Assembly: GCF_001902635.1 (NCBI RefSeq)
Contig: NZ_MJAO01000016.1
Span: 1 to 64,000 of the forward strand
Direction: 5' to 3'
DNA length: 64,000 bases
Origin: Serratia marcescens
GTDB taxonomy: Bacteria; Pseudomonadota; Gammaproteobacteria; Enterobacterales; Enterobacteriaceae
Made by a program: the position numbers and the translations under genes. Numbering within the stretch: the first letter of the stretch is position 1; every line of letters starts with the position of its first letter. Under the pieces are notes generated by a model. That model was not told where the DNA came from, ran no database searches, and was given only the letters and a program-made list of their open reading frames with translations. This document shows, in pieces, positions 44,954-52,658 of the stretch.

Positions 44954-45613
44954 CTACTCTTTCTTCAGCAAATAGCCAATGCCGCGTACGGTAATAATTC
45001 TTTCTTTACCGATCTTGCGCCGTAAATTATGCATGTGCACTTCCAGCGAGTTGCTTTCCACGCTGTCGCCGTGGCCGAACAGCCGCTGTTCCAACACCGC
45101 TTTGCGCACCACAGTGCCGGCGCAGCGCATCAGCTCGTGCAGCAGGTGATACTCTTTTTTCGATAGCATCAGCAGTGCGTTATCCAGTGTCACCTGATGG
45201 TTGACCGGGTCGAGATACAGCGTGCCGAGGCTCCAGGTTTGCGAAGCGAAGCCCGCCATGCGCCGGTTGACCGCTTTGACGCGCGAGATGAGTTCGGGCA
45301 GCGCAAAGGGTTTGGCCAGGAAGTCGTCTGCACCGGAGTCCAGGCTGTTCACCAGGCTTTCGATGCGGTCGCGGGCGGTCAGGATGATGATGGGAATATT
45401 TTGCCCGGCGGTGCGCCAGGCGATCAGCTTCTGCAAACCGTCGCCGTCCGGCAACGTGAGATCCAACAGCATCAAATCGAACCCGCCGGGTGGAAGTTTA
45501 TTTTCCGCGTCCGCGAGCAGGCGCACCCAGCACAAGTTAAAGCCGGCCAGCTCCAATGCGCGGCACAGCGCCTTGCCTAATTGCAGGTCGTCTTCCACCA
45601 ACAGTATGTTCAC
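44954..45613 (-). CDS. OmpR-family response regulator (QseB/PmrA-like)
   Basis: Response regulator of 219 aa. Receiver domain has acidic pocket E7/D8/D9, phospho-acceptor D51 (LLDLTLPDGDG) and K101 (FLAKPF). The C-terminal winged helix ends in SNSLEVHMHNLRRKIGKERIITVRGIGYLL, typical of the QseB/PmrA/TctD subgroup, whose members bind tandem TTAA-type direct repeats. The start codon is GTG (MNILLVEDD). Four such half-sites lie in the divergent intergenic region, so the regulator probably controls the small gene opposite and perhaps itself. Confidence 0.92.
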   Translation of the reverse strand: MNILLVEDDLQLGKALCRALELAGFNLCWVRLLADAENKLPPGGFDLMLLDLTLPDGDGLQKLIAWRTAGQNIPIIILTARDRIESLVNSLDSGADDFLAKPFALPELISRVKAVNRRMAGFASQTWSLGTLYLDPVNHQVTLDNALLMLSKKEYHLLHELMRCAGTVVRKAVLEQRLFGHGDSVESNSLEVHMHNLRRKIGKERIITVRGIGYLLKKE

Positions 45614-45701
45614 GTTTGTTCCGCTGAGATCTTCGAGTCGCGATTATCTAACTATAACCCTGCCGGGAAGACAACGGGGAAACCCACTTTGCCTGCACGT
45701 T

Positions 45702-45740
45702 CTTAAGCAAACCTTAATCTGGCTTTAATCTCGCGTTAAG
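45702..45740. promoter_or_regulatory. Four phased TTAA half-sites (PmrA/QseB-type box array)
   Basis: CTTAAG (45702), CTTAAT (45713), TTTAAT (45724) and GTTAAG (45735) occur exactly every 11 bp. The first pair fits the PmrA-box pattern YTTAAK-N5-YTTAAK without mismatch, and the third also fits YTTAAK. The last half-site abuts a position 17 bp before TATTTT (45762-45767), a plausible -10 for the small gene at 45803. Confidence 0.7.
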
Positions 45741-45802
45741 GGAGCACGGGGGAATTTCAGTTATTTTGCTGCCATTCGATATCACAACAGAGGGAGCGAA
45801 AC

Positions 45803-46036
45803 ATGCAGACTGACGGTTCCCCGCTTGCGGGCTCCTCGCGGCGGTTGATGTATTCAGGCGTGGCGGCGCTGCTCATTCTGTTGATGCTGTCTTTTCGCGG
45901 CGATGCCCAGAGCCATAACCATAGCGACCTGCATGCTGCCGGCTTGCAGCGGGGGCATCAGATGACGGCGCCGGACGCTTGCGGCTGCGTCAAAGCGCGC
46001 ATTAAAAAGCAGCTGCGCCGCTTGGCTCAGCTTTGA
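45803..46036 (+). CDS. Small His-rich secreted or membrane-anchored protein
   Basis: Protein of 77 aa that I do not recognise as a named family. Residues 1-14 are a short polar leader ending in RR, 15-32 are one hydrophobic helix (MYSGVAALLILLMLSF), and a gap-free exported tail follows. The tail has five His (SHNHSDLHAAGLQRGHQ), then a Cys pair (DACGC) and a basic end (KARIKKQLRRLAQL). It could be a signal-anchored peptide or be cleaved after GDAQS. His plus CxC suggests metal binding; the basic end suggests membrane or anionic partner contact. AGGGAG lies 7-8 nt before the ATG. It is divergent from the two-component operon under a phased half-site array. Confidence 0.72.
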   Translation: MQTDGSPLAGSSRRLMYSGVAALLILLMLSFRGDAQSHNHSDLHAAGLQRGHQMTAPDACGCVKARIKKQLRRLAQL

Positions 46037-46131
46037 AGCGTTTTTTAGGGCGCCATTCTATACTCTGGCTGGCAAACGGGGCGCCTGCGCGCAGGCCGCT
46101 ATGTTGACATCGCCAACCAGAGAAAAACAGT

Positions 46132-46878
46132 ATGACAAAAGTGGCATTGGTTACAGGTGCGGGCCGGGGGATTGGCCGTGCGACCGCCTTGTTGCTGGCC
46201 CGGCAGGGCTATGCGGTGGGTGTGAATTACCTGCGCGACGAAAGTGCGGCGCGGCAGGTGGTGGCGGAGATTGAGGCGCAGGGCGGCAAAGCGCTGGCGT
46301 TGCAGGCTGACGTGGCCGACGAAACGCAGGTGATGGCGATGTTCGCCGCGCTGGATGCCGGGCTGGGCACGCTCGACGCGCTGGTCAACAATGCCGGGAT
46401 TCTGTTCCAGCAGGCGAGCATTGAGCAGTTGACCGCCGAGCGCATCAATCAGGTGCTGAGCACCAACGTTACCGGGTACTTCCTGTGCTGCCGCGAGGCG
46501 GTGAAGCGCATGGCGCTGCGCCACGGCGGGCAGGGTGGCGCCATCGTCAACGTTTCCTCCGCGGCGTCCCGGTTGGGGGCGGCGGGGGAGTACGTCGATT
46601 ACGCCGCCTCGAAAGGCGCCGTCGATACCCTGACCATCGGGTTATCGCGGGAAGTGGCGGCGCAGGGTATCCGCGTCAACGGCGTGCGGCCCGGATTCAT
46701 CTATACCGAGATGCACGCCAGCGGCGGCGAACCCGGCCGGGTGGATCGCGTCAAGGACAGCTTGCCGATGCAGCGCGGCGGGCAGCCGCAGGAAGTAGCG
46801 GAGGTGATCGCCTGGTTGTTGTCTGACGCTGCGTCTTACGTGACCGGCACTTTTATCGAGGCCGCAGGCGGGCGTTGA
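46132..46878 (+). CDS. ygfF: Short-chain dehydrogenase/reductase YgfF
   Basis: NAD(P)-dependent oxidoreductase of 248 aa with the classical SDR motifs: TGAGRGIGRATALLLARQG (residues 8-26), NNAGI (about 87), catalytic Ser in VNVSSAASRLGAAGEYVDYAASKGAVD with YxxxK (about Y157, K161). GTFIEAAGGR ends the protein. The substrate is unknown; relatives reduce sugars or 3-oxoacyl groups. E. coli ygfF also lies next to gcvP, supporting the assignment. Confidence 0.88.
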   Translation: MTKVALVTGAGRGIGRATALLLARQGYAVGVNYLRDESAARQVVAEIEAQGGKALALQADVADETQVMAMFAALDAGLGTLDALVNNAGILFQQASIEQLTAERINQVLSTNVTGYFLCCREAVKRMALRHGGQGGAIVNVSSAASRLGAAGEYVDYAASKGAVDTLTIGLSREVAAQGIRVNGVRPGFIYTEMHASGGEPGRVDRVKDSLPMQRGGQPQEVAEVIAWLLSDAASYVTGTFIEAAGGR

Positions 46879-47232
46879 ACGCATGAGGGGTTTTTGACAT
46901 CCCGTCGTGCGGAGTGTATTGCCTACCAGCATTAGCCGCCGCTCGGCAGCGTTCGGTCAAAACCACAATAACGGTCATTAACGGTCATGTTGCGGAACGT
47001 GGAATTGTGACCGTTTACCGTTTCTTTCCTGTCTGTCTAAGACGCACACACATCATAACTGCCTGTTACTCCACACTTTCGTAATTATTCATTTCATTTC
47101 CTTCCCGATTTTTTTGACAACTATCACACCGCCATCGTTGACCGATCGCGGGGCGATGCGCTTTGCGTCTGCGCGCAAAACGCGGCGCAGCAAATCGATA
47201 TCGTAATCATCGTCCTGGAGGAGAAAAGAAAC
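46879..47232. other. Control region of the rare-sugar operon
   Basis: 354 bp between ygfF and the DeoR gene. It contains the GGTCA/TGACC repeat cluster at 46954-47014 and T-rich sequence with TTGACA near 47118. No gene is supported. Confidence 0.55.
46954..47014. promoter_or_regulatory. Candidate operator: CGGTCA direct and inverted repeats
   Basis: CGGTCA occurs at 46954, 46972 and 46982 (the last two inside TAACGGTCAT and TTAACGGTCATG, 10 bp apart), and the inverted form TGACCGTTTA lies at 47008. Pairing TAACGGTCA with TGACCGTTTA gives an inverted repeat. The DeoR regulator encoded downstream is the natural candidate to bind it. Confidence 0.5.
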
Positions 47233-48051
47233 ATGCTGCCTGTAGAACGTCATCGCTTTATCACCGAAGTCTTGAGCCAGCGCGGCCGCGTGATGGTGCA
47301 GGAGGTGGCGCAGCTGTGCCACATCTCTATCGAGACGGCGCGGCGTGATCTGGCCTTGCTTGAACGGCGCGGCCTGCTGTTGCGCAGCCACGGCGGCGCG
47401 GTGTTCGTCGAGCTGCCGGCGGTGGAGAAAACCTATGTGCCCGCCGAGATAGACCAGGGGGAATCTTTCCGCCAACGCAGCAACGAGGCACCGGAGCAGA
47501 AGACGCGCATCGCTAAACGCGCGCTGGAATTTATCGCGCCGGGGGATTGCCTGTTGCTGGACAGTAGCTCCACCAGCTGGTTTTTGGCGCGCCAGCTGCC
47601 GGATATCTCGCTGGTGGTGCTGACCAACTCGCTGCACATCATCCAGACGCTGGCCTGTAAGGCCAACGTGCGCACCATCGGGCTGGGGGGCGAATATTCC
47701 GCCAAGTACGAGGATTTCATCGGCGTATTGGCGGAGCAGATGCTGAAGGAGTTCGTGATCAACAAGCTGTTCTTTTCCTGCCACGGTATCTGCCAGGACG
47801 GCGGCATTCGCGAAAGCAACGAGCACCATGCGCGGCTGAAGCAGCAGATGCTGTTGGCGTCGGAACGCAAATTCCTGCTGGTGGACAGCAACAAGTTCGG
47901 CCGCCGCTCGTTCGCGCGTATCTGTCATTACCGGGAGATAGACACCCTGATCACCGATCGGCTCAGCGACGACGAGTTTCGTCAGGAACTGGCCTGGAAC
48001 AACGTCGACGTGATCGAAGTTTCACCCGCCGCGAAAAGGGCGGCGCGATAA
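47233..48051 (+). CDS. DeoR-family transcriptional regulator of the sugar operon
   Basis: Regulator of 272 aa. The N-terminal DeoR helix-turn-helix (VMVQEVAQLCHISIETARRDLALLERRGLLLRSHGGAV, residues about 19-56) is followed by the sugar-phosphate-binding domain with LLLDSSSTSWFLARQL and FFSCHGI...ESNEHHARLKQQML. Such regulators repress sugar operons until a phosphorylated sugar binds. TGGAGGAGAAAA precedes the ATG. It lies 48 bp upstream of the binding-protein gene on the same strand and probably regulates itself and that operon. Confidence 0.9.
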   Translation: MLPVERHRFITEVLSQRGRVMVQEVAQLCHISIETARRDLALLERRGLLLRSHGGAVFVELPAVEKTYVPAEIDQGESFRQRSNEAPEQKTRIAKRALEFIAPGDCLLLDSSSTSWFLARQLPDISLVVLTNSLHIIQTLACKANVRTIGLGGEYSAKYEDFIGVLAEQMLKEFVINKLFFSCHGICQDGGIRESNEHHARLKQQMLLASERKFLLVDSNKFGRRSFARICHYREIDTLITDRLSDDEFRQELAWNNVDVIEVSPAAKRAAR

Positions 48052-48099
48052 CAACAACGAAAAACCTTTATTACAGCCAACATTTGTGGAGAGAGAACA

Positions 48100-49083
48100 A
48101 TGAAAAAATCCGTACTGGTCGGTCTGTTTGCCTCGCTGCTGCTGTCGATCTCCGCGCAGGCGGCGGACAAGCTAAAAATGGGCGTGGTGGTGAAGATCGG
48201 CGGCATTCCGTGGTTCAACGCCATGGAGGCCGGTATCAAAAGTGAGAGCGCCAAACGTGGCATCGACGCCTGGATGGTCGGGCCGACGGCGGCGGATCCG
48301 GCGTTGCAGGTGCGCGCCATCGAAGATCTGATCGCGCAGAAGGTGGACATCATCGGCGTGGTGCCCAACGACGCCCGGGTGCTAGAGCCGGTGCTCAAGC
48401 GAGCGCAGGAAGCGGGTATCAAGGTGATCGTGCACGAATCCCCCGGCCAAAAGTACGCCGACTGGGACTTTGAGCTGGTGGACGCCTCGCAACACGGGGT
48501 CAACCACATGAAAGCGCTGGCCGCCTGCATGAAAGAGCAGGGCAAATACGCGGTGTACGTCGGCAGCCTGACGGTGCCGCTGCACATCACCTGGTCGGAC
48601 TCGGCCATCAACTATCAGAAGCAGCACTACCCGAATATGCAGCTGGTGGGCGACAAGTTCGGCGTGGGTGAATCGCTGGATGACAGCGTGCGCACCACCA
48701 ACGATCTGATGGCCAAATATCCCGATCTGAAAGGCGTGCTGGCGTTCGGTTCGCAGGGGCCGATCGGCGCTGGGCGCGCGGTGCTCAACCGCGGAAAAAG
48801 CAGCGATATCTGCGTCGTCGGGCCGTTCAGCCCAGGCCAGGGCGCTTCGCTGGTCAACCGTGGCGCCATCAAGGGAGGCTATATCTGGAACCCGATGGTG
48901 GCCGGCGAAGTGTTCGTGCGCATCGCCGACATGATGCACAAGGGAGAAAAAATCACCGACGGCATGACCATCGAAGGCATGGGCAAGGTGCAGGTGGATG
49001 CGCAGCAGCACACCATTCTCGGCAACGCTACCGAAAGCCTGGATAAGCAAAATCTGCCGAAGTTGGTGAAGATGGGGTTGTGA
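48100..49083 (+). CDS. Periplasmic sugar-binding protein (RbsB/LsrB class)
   Basis: Solute receptor of a carbohydrate ABC importer, 327 aa. A signal peptide (MKKSVLVGLFASLLLSISAQA) is cut before ADKLKMG. Two-lobed periplasmic-binding fold with IIGVVPNDARVLEPVLKRAQEAGIKVIVHESPGQ in the first lobe and a C-terminal MTIEGMGKVQVD segment that resembles LsrB/RhaS-type receptors. GGAGAG precedes the ATG. It is followed directly by the ATPase gene. Specificity is unknown; the operon enzymes suggest a ketohexose or allose-type sugar. Confidence 0.9.
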   Translation: MKKSVLVGLFASLLLSISAQAADKLKMGVVVKIGGIPWFNAMEAGIKSESAKRGIDAWMVGPTAADPALQVRAIEDLIAQKVDIIGVVPNDARVLEPVLKRAQEAGIKVIVHESPGQKYADWDFELVDASQHGVNHMKALAACMKEQGKYAVYVGSLTVPLHITWSDSAINYQKQHYPNMQLVGDKFGVGESLDDSVRTTNDLMAKYPDLKGVLAFGSQGPIGAGRAVLNRGKSSDICVVGPFSPGQGASLVNRGAIKGGYIWNPMVAGEVFVRIADMMHKGEKITDGMTIEGMGKVQVDAQQHTILGNATESLDKQNLPKLVKMGL

Positions 49084-49085
49084 TC

Positions 49086-50603
49086 ATGGCGATTTCCGGC
49101 AATACGGCCACGCAGGGCGCGCCGCTGATCGCGCTGCAACAGCTGTCGATGACCTTTGGCGGGCAGCGTGCGCTGAACGCTATCTCGCTGGCGCTGATGC
49201 CGGGGGAAGTGCACTGCCTGGCGGGCACCAACGGCTGTGGCAAAAGCACGTTGATCAAGGCGATTGCCGGTGTGTATCAACCGGATGACGGCAGCCGCAT
49301 TACCATCGATGGGCAAACCTTCGGCCGGCTGTCGCCGGATCAGGCACGCGCCTTTGGCATTCAGGTGATCTATCAGGATCTGTCGCTGTTTCCCAACCTG
49401 ACGGTGGCGGAAAACATCGCCTTCGAGCACAACCTGCGCGGGCTGCTGGGTTGGTATCGCCCGGCGCGGCTGCGGCGCACCGCCGAGCGTCTGCTGCAGA
49501 CGCTGAGTTTCCATCTGGATCTCGACAAACGGGTGGCGGAACTGCCGATCGCCCAGCGCCAGCAGGTGGCGATCTGCCGCGCGCTGGTGGCGGAGGCGCG
49601 GCTGGTGATCATGGATGAGCCGACCGCTTCGCTGACGCGCACCGAGGTCAATCAGCTGCTGCGCACGGTGGGTTATCTGAAAGCGCAGGGCATCTGCGTG
49701 GTGTTCGTCAGCCACCGTTTGGATGAAGTGCTGGAGATCTCGGATCGCGTCACGGTGATCCGCGACGGCAACAAGATCGGTACCTGGCCGGCGGCGGAGA
49801 TCACCGGCGATCGTCTGACCGAACTGATGACCGGTCTGAAGCTGGACTATCGTCTGAAGCCACCCAGCATGAATAAGGATCGGGTGATGCTGGAGGCGGA
49901 TCGCCTCAGCCGCGTCGGGCAGTATCAGGACGTGAGCTTCCGGCTGCATCAGGGCGAGGTGCTCGGGCTGTGCGGGTTGCTCGGCTCCGGGCGCACCGAG
50001 TTGGCGCTGAGCCTGTTCGGCATGACCCGGCCGGACAGCGGCAAGCTCTATCTCGACAGCAAACCGGTGCGCTTTCGCGGCCATGAGGACGCGATCAAGG
50101 CCGGCATTGGCTACGTTTCGGAGGATCGCCTGACGCTGGGCCTGGTGCAGCAACAGTCGGTGGCGGACAACGCCGTGCTGACCATTCTCGACAAGCTGCG
50201 CGGGCGTTTTCGCCTGCTTGACGACGACCGCAAGAATCGCATCGTCGCGGAGTGGATCGCCAAACTCGGCGTGCGGGTGGCGGATCCGGAGCAGGCGGTT
50301 TCGACGTTGTCCGGCGGCAATCAGCAAAAGATCGTGCTGGCCAAGTGGGTGCTGACCCAGCCGCGGATCCTGATCCTCGACTCGCCGACCGTCGGCGTCG
50401 ACGTCGGTGCCAAGGCCGGCATCTACCAATTGATCCATCGGCTGGCGCAGGAGGGGATCGCCATTTTGCTGATCTCCGACGAGGTGCCGGAGGTGTATTA
50501 CAACTGCGATCGGGTGTTGCACTTCAGCGGCGGCAGCGTGATCGGCGAATACCTGCCGGGGCAGGTGAGCCAGCAGCAGCTGGCGGAGGCGGTCAATGCG
50601 TAG
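49086..50603 (+). CDS. Sugar ABC importer ATPase, duplicated nucleotide-binding domains
   Basis: ATPase of 505 aa with two tandem ABC domains (RbsA/LsrA/MglA class). The first has Walker A GTNGCGKSTLIKAI (about residue 45), a degenerate signature AELPIAQRQQVAICRAL and Walker B LVIMDEPTASLT. The second has the Walker-A-like GLLGSGRTELALSL, signature LSGGNQQKIVLAKW and Walker B ILILDSPTVGVDVGAK. This asymmetry is usual for the class. ATG 49086 is preferred to an in-frame GTG at 49080 that overlaps the receptor stop. It overlaps the first permease gene by 8 nt. Confidence 0.93.
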   Translation: MAISGNTATQGAPLIALQQLSMTFGGQRALNAISLALMPGEVHCLAGTNGCGKSTLIKAIAGVYQPDDGSRITIDGQTFGRLSPDQARAFGIQVIYQDLSLFPNLTVAENIAFEHNLRGLLGWYRPARLRRTAERLLQTLSFHLDLDKRVAELPIAQRQQVAICRALVAEARLVIMDEPTASLTRTEVNQLLRTVGYLKAQGICVVFVSHRLDEVLEISDRVTVIRDGNKIGTWPAAEITGDRLTELMTGLKLDYRLKPPSMNKDRVMLEADRLSRVGQYQDVSFRLHQGEVLGLCGLLGSGRTELALSLFGMTRPDSGKLYLDSKPVRFRGHEDAIKAGIGYVSEDRLTLGLVQQQSVADNAVLTILDKLRGRFRLLDDDRKNRIVAEWIAKLGVRVADPEQAVSTLSGGNQQKIVLAKWVLTQPRILILDSPTVGVDVGAKAGIYQLIHRLAQEGIAILLISDEVPEVYYNCDRVLHFSGGSVIGEYLPGQVSQQQLAEAVNA

Positions 50604-51582
50604 ATTCAGTCTGAAACCGCGCGGTAACGAAGGCTACCTGGCCTGGGTACTGCTGCTGACGGTCATCGTCTTTTCGCTGATGAGCGATCAGTTTTTGACG
50701 GTGCAGAACCTGCTCGATCTCAGCGAAAGCTACGCGGTGAGCGGCATTTTCGCCCTCGGCCTGTTCGTGGTGCTGGTGACCGGCGGCATCGATATCTCCT
50801 TCGCTGCGGTGGCCTCGGTGGTGCAGTACCTGATCGCCACGCTGGCGACCCACTACGGCCTGGCCAGCCCGGCGGGCAGCATTCTGCTGGCGTTGGCGAT
50901 CGGTGCCGCGCTGGGCATGGTCAACGCGCTGCTGATCTACTGCCTGCGTATCGTCTCGATCATCGTCACCATCAGCATGCAGGCGTTGTTGTTCGGCATG
51001 CTGATGTGGCTGACCAACGGCCGCAGTGTGTACGCATTGCCGGACTGGTGGACGTTGCCGCGCAGCGTGCTGCCGTTCCAGCTGGGTGAACAGAGCTATC
51101 AGCTCGGTTTGCCGACGCTGGTGATGCTGGCGGTGGCGCTGCTGACCTGGCTGCTGCTGAACAAGACGCACCTCGGGCGCCAGCTGTTTGCCGTCGGTGG
51201 CGATGCGGAATCGGCGCGGCGTATCGGCATTCGCGTCGGCCTGCTGCATCTGTTCGCCTATGGCTATCTGGGCGCGATGGCGGCAATCGGCGGCCTGGTG
51301 CAGGTGTACCGCATGGGGGAAGTGGTGCCCAACGCGCTGGTGGGCGGCGAGCTCGACGTGCTGGCGGCGGCGGTGCTGGGGGGCGCCAGCCTGAACGGCG
51401 GCAAGGGCAGCGTGGCCGGTACGCTGATGGGCGTATTCCTGATCGGCGTGCTGAAAAACGGTCTCAACCTGATCGGCGTGTCCAGCTACTTCATGAACGT
51501 GGTGATCGGCTTGGTGATCGTCGCGGCGATTACCGTCACCCACTACAAGAAACGCAAAGAAACCGACGTCGGTTTCGCCTGA
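50596..51582 (+). CDS. Sugar ABC importer permease 1
   Basis: Inner-membrane permease of 328 aa in the RbsC/LsrC class (BPD_transp_2), with eight to ten predicted helices. The family segment VLVTGGIDISFAAVASV (about residues 57-73) and the C-terminal AAAVLGGASLNGGKGSVAGTLMGVFLIGVLKNGLNL are typical. It starts inside the end of the ATPase gene. With permease 2 it probably forms a heterodimeric channel, as LsrC and LsrD do. Confidence 0.92.
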   Translation: MRRFSLKPRGNEGYLAWVLLLTVIVFSLMSDQFLTVQNLLDLSESYAVSGIFALGLFVVLVTGGIDISFAAVASVVQYLIATLATHYGLASPAGSILLALAIGAALGMVNALLIYCLRIVSIIVTISMQALLFGMLMWLTNGRSVYALPDWWTLPRSVLPFQLGEQSYQLGLPTLVMLAVALLTWLLLNKTHLGRQLFAVGGDAESARRIGIRVGLLHLFAYGYLGAMAAIGGLVQVYRMGEVVPNALVGGELDVLAAAVLGGASLNGGKGSVAGTLMGVFLIGVLKNGLNLIGVSSYFMNVVIGLVIVAAITVTHYKKRKETDVGFA

Positions 51583-51592
51583 GGAGCGCTTG

Positions 51593-52627
51593 ATGGGCAA
51601 CTACCAGAAATTTCGTCCGGACGGCACCGCCGTCGGTCTGTTGGCGCTGCTGCTGGCGGTGGTGCTGGCCTTCAGCCTGCTAATGCCGGGGCGCTTCTTC
51701 AGCGGTACCACCTTCACCAGCGTGGCGTTTCAACTGCCGGAGTTGGGTCTGCTGACCCTGGCAATGTTCATTCCGATCCTCAGCGGCGGCCTGAACCTGT
51801 GCATTATCGCCAGCGCCAACCTGACCAGCCTGCTGATGGCCTGGCTGTTCATCAGCTATTTGCCGCCGGACGCCGGGCTGGGGCTGCAGGCGCTGTGGCT
51901 GGCGTTGGCGCTGGCGGCGGCGATGCTGCTGGCCGTGATGATCGGCGCGGCGACCGGCGCGCTGGTGGCCTACGTCGGCGCGCACCCGATTCTGGTGACG
52001 CTGGCGACCATGACCACGGTCAACGGCATCGGCATCTACCTGACGCGCGGCGCGGCCCTGAGTGGCATGCCGGAAATCGTGCGGTTTATCGGCGCCGAAC
52101 GCGTGCTGGGCATGCCGGTACCGTTGCTGATCTTTCTGGCGGTCGCCGCGCTGCTGGCGCTGTTCTTGCAGAAAACCCGGCTCGGCAAATGCATCTACAT
52201 GAGCGGCAGCAACATCAACGCCACCCACTTCAGCGGCGTGAATACCCACCGGGTGCTGATCGCCATTTACACCCTCTCCAGCCTGCTGTGCGTGATCGCC
52301 GGGCTGGTGATGATGGCGCGCTTCAACTCGGCGCGCATGGGCTACGGCGACTCTTATCTGCTGCTCACGGTGCTGGCGATCATTCTGGGCGGCACCGATC
52401 CGTTCGGCGGTTTCGGCCGGGTCAGCGGCGTAGTGCTGGCGCTGGTGGTGCTGCAGGTGATCGCCACCGGTTTGAACCTGATGAACGTCAGCCCGCATTT
52501 CAGTCTGGCGATGTGGGGCGCGGTGCTGATCGCGGTGCTGGCGCTGAAATTTTTCCGCCATCGCTATCGGCAGCGGCGGGCGATGCGCCGCAGCGCGGCC
52601 CAGGCCAGAGCCGCGGCGGGCCACTGA
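51593..52627 (+). CDS. Sugar ABC importer permease 2
   Basis: Second BPD_transp_2 permease, 344 aa, homologous to but diverged from permease 1. MFIPILSGGLNLCIIASANL replaces the usual GGIDLS motif (TGGIDIS in permease 1), and GTDPFGGFGRVSGVVLALVVLQVIATGLNLMNV lies near the end. ATG 51593 has GAGGAG 6 nt upstream; an in-frame TTG precedes it. The tail is basic (RHRYRQRRAMRRSAAQARA). Two distinct permeases are a feature shared with autoinducer-2 and rhamnose-type importers. Confidence 0.9.
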   Translation: MGNYQKFRPDGTAVGLLALLLAVVLAFSLLMPGRFFSGTTFTSVAFQLPELGLLTLAMFIPILSGGLNLCIIASANLTSLLMAWLFISYLPPDAGLGLQALWLALALAAAMLLAVMIGAATGALVAYVGAHPILVTLATMTTVNGIGIYLTRGAALSGMPEIVRFIGAERVLGMPVPLLIFLAVAALLALFLQKTRLGKCIYMSGSNINATHFSGVNTHRVLIAIYTLSSLLCVIAGLVMMARFNSARMGYGDSYLLLTVLAIILGGTDPFGGFGRVSGVVLALVVLQVIATGLNLMNVSPHFSLAMWGAVLIAVLALKFFRHRYRQRRAMRRSAAQARAAAGH

Positions 52628-52658
52628 TCCTTTTTCCCTTTTGCGCAGGATAACGCGA

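Noticed and set aside
43531-45613. Naming the two-component pair RssAB (Serratia swarming regulator), QseBC or PmrAB
   Set aside because: Subgroup membership is clear, but neither sequence recall nor neighbours allow an orthology claim.
48879-50522. A 547-codon open frame antisense to the sugar ABC ATPase
   Set aside because: Same reason: GC-rich shadow, composition unlike a folded protein, no ribosome-binding site or homology signal.
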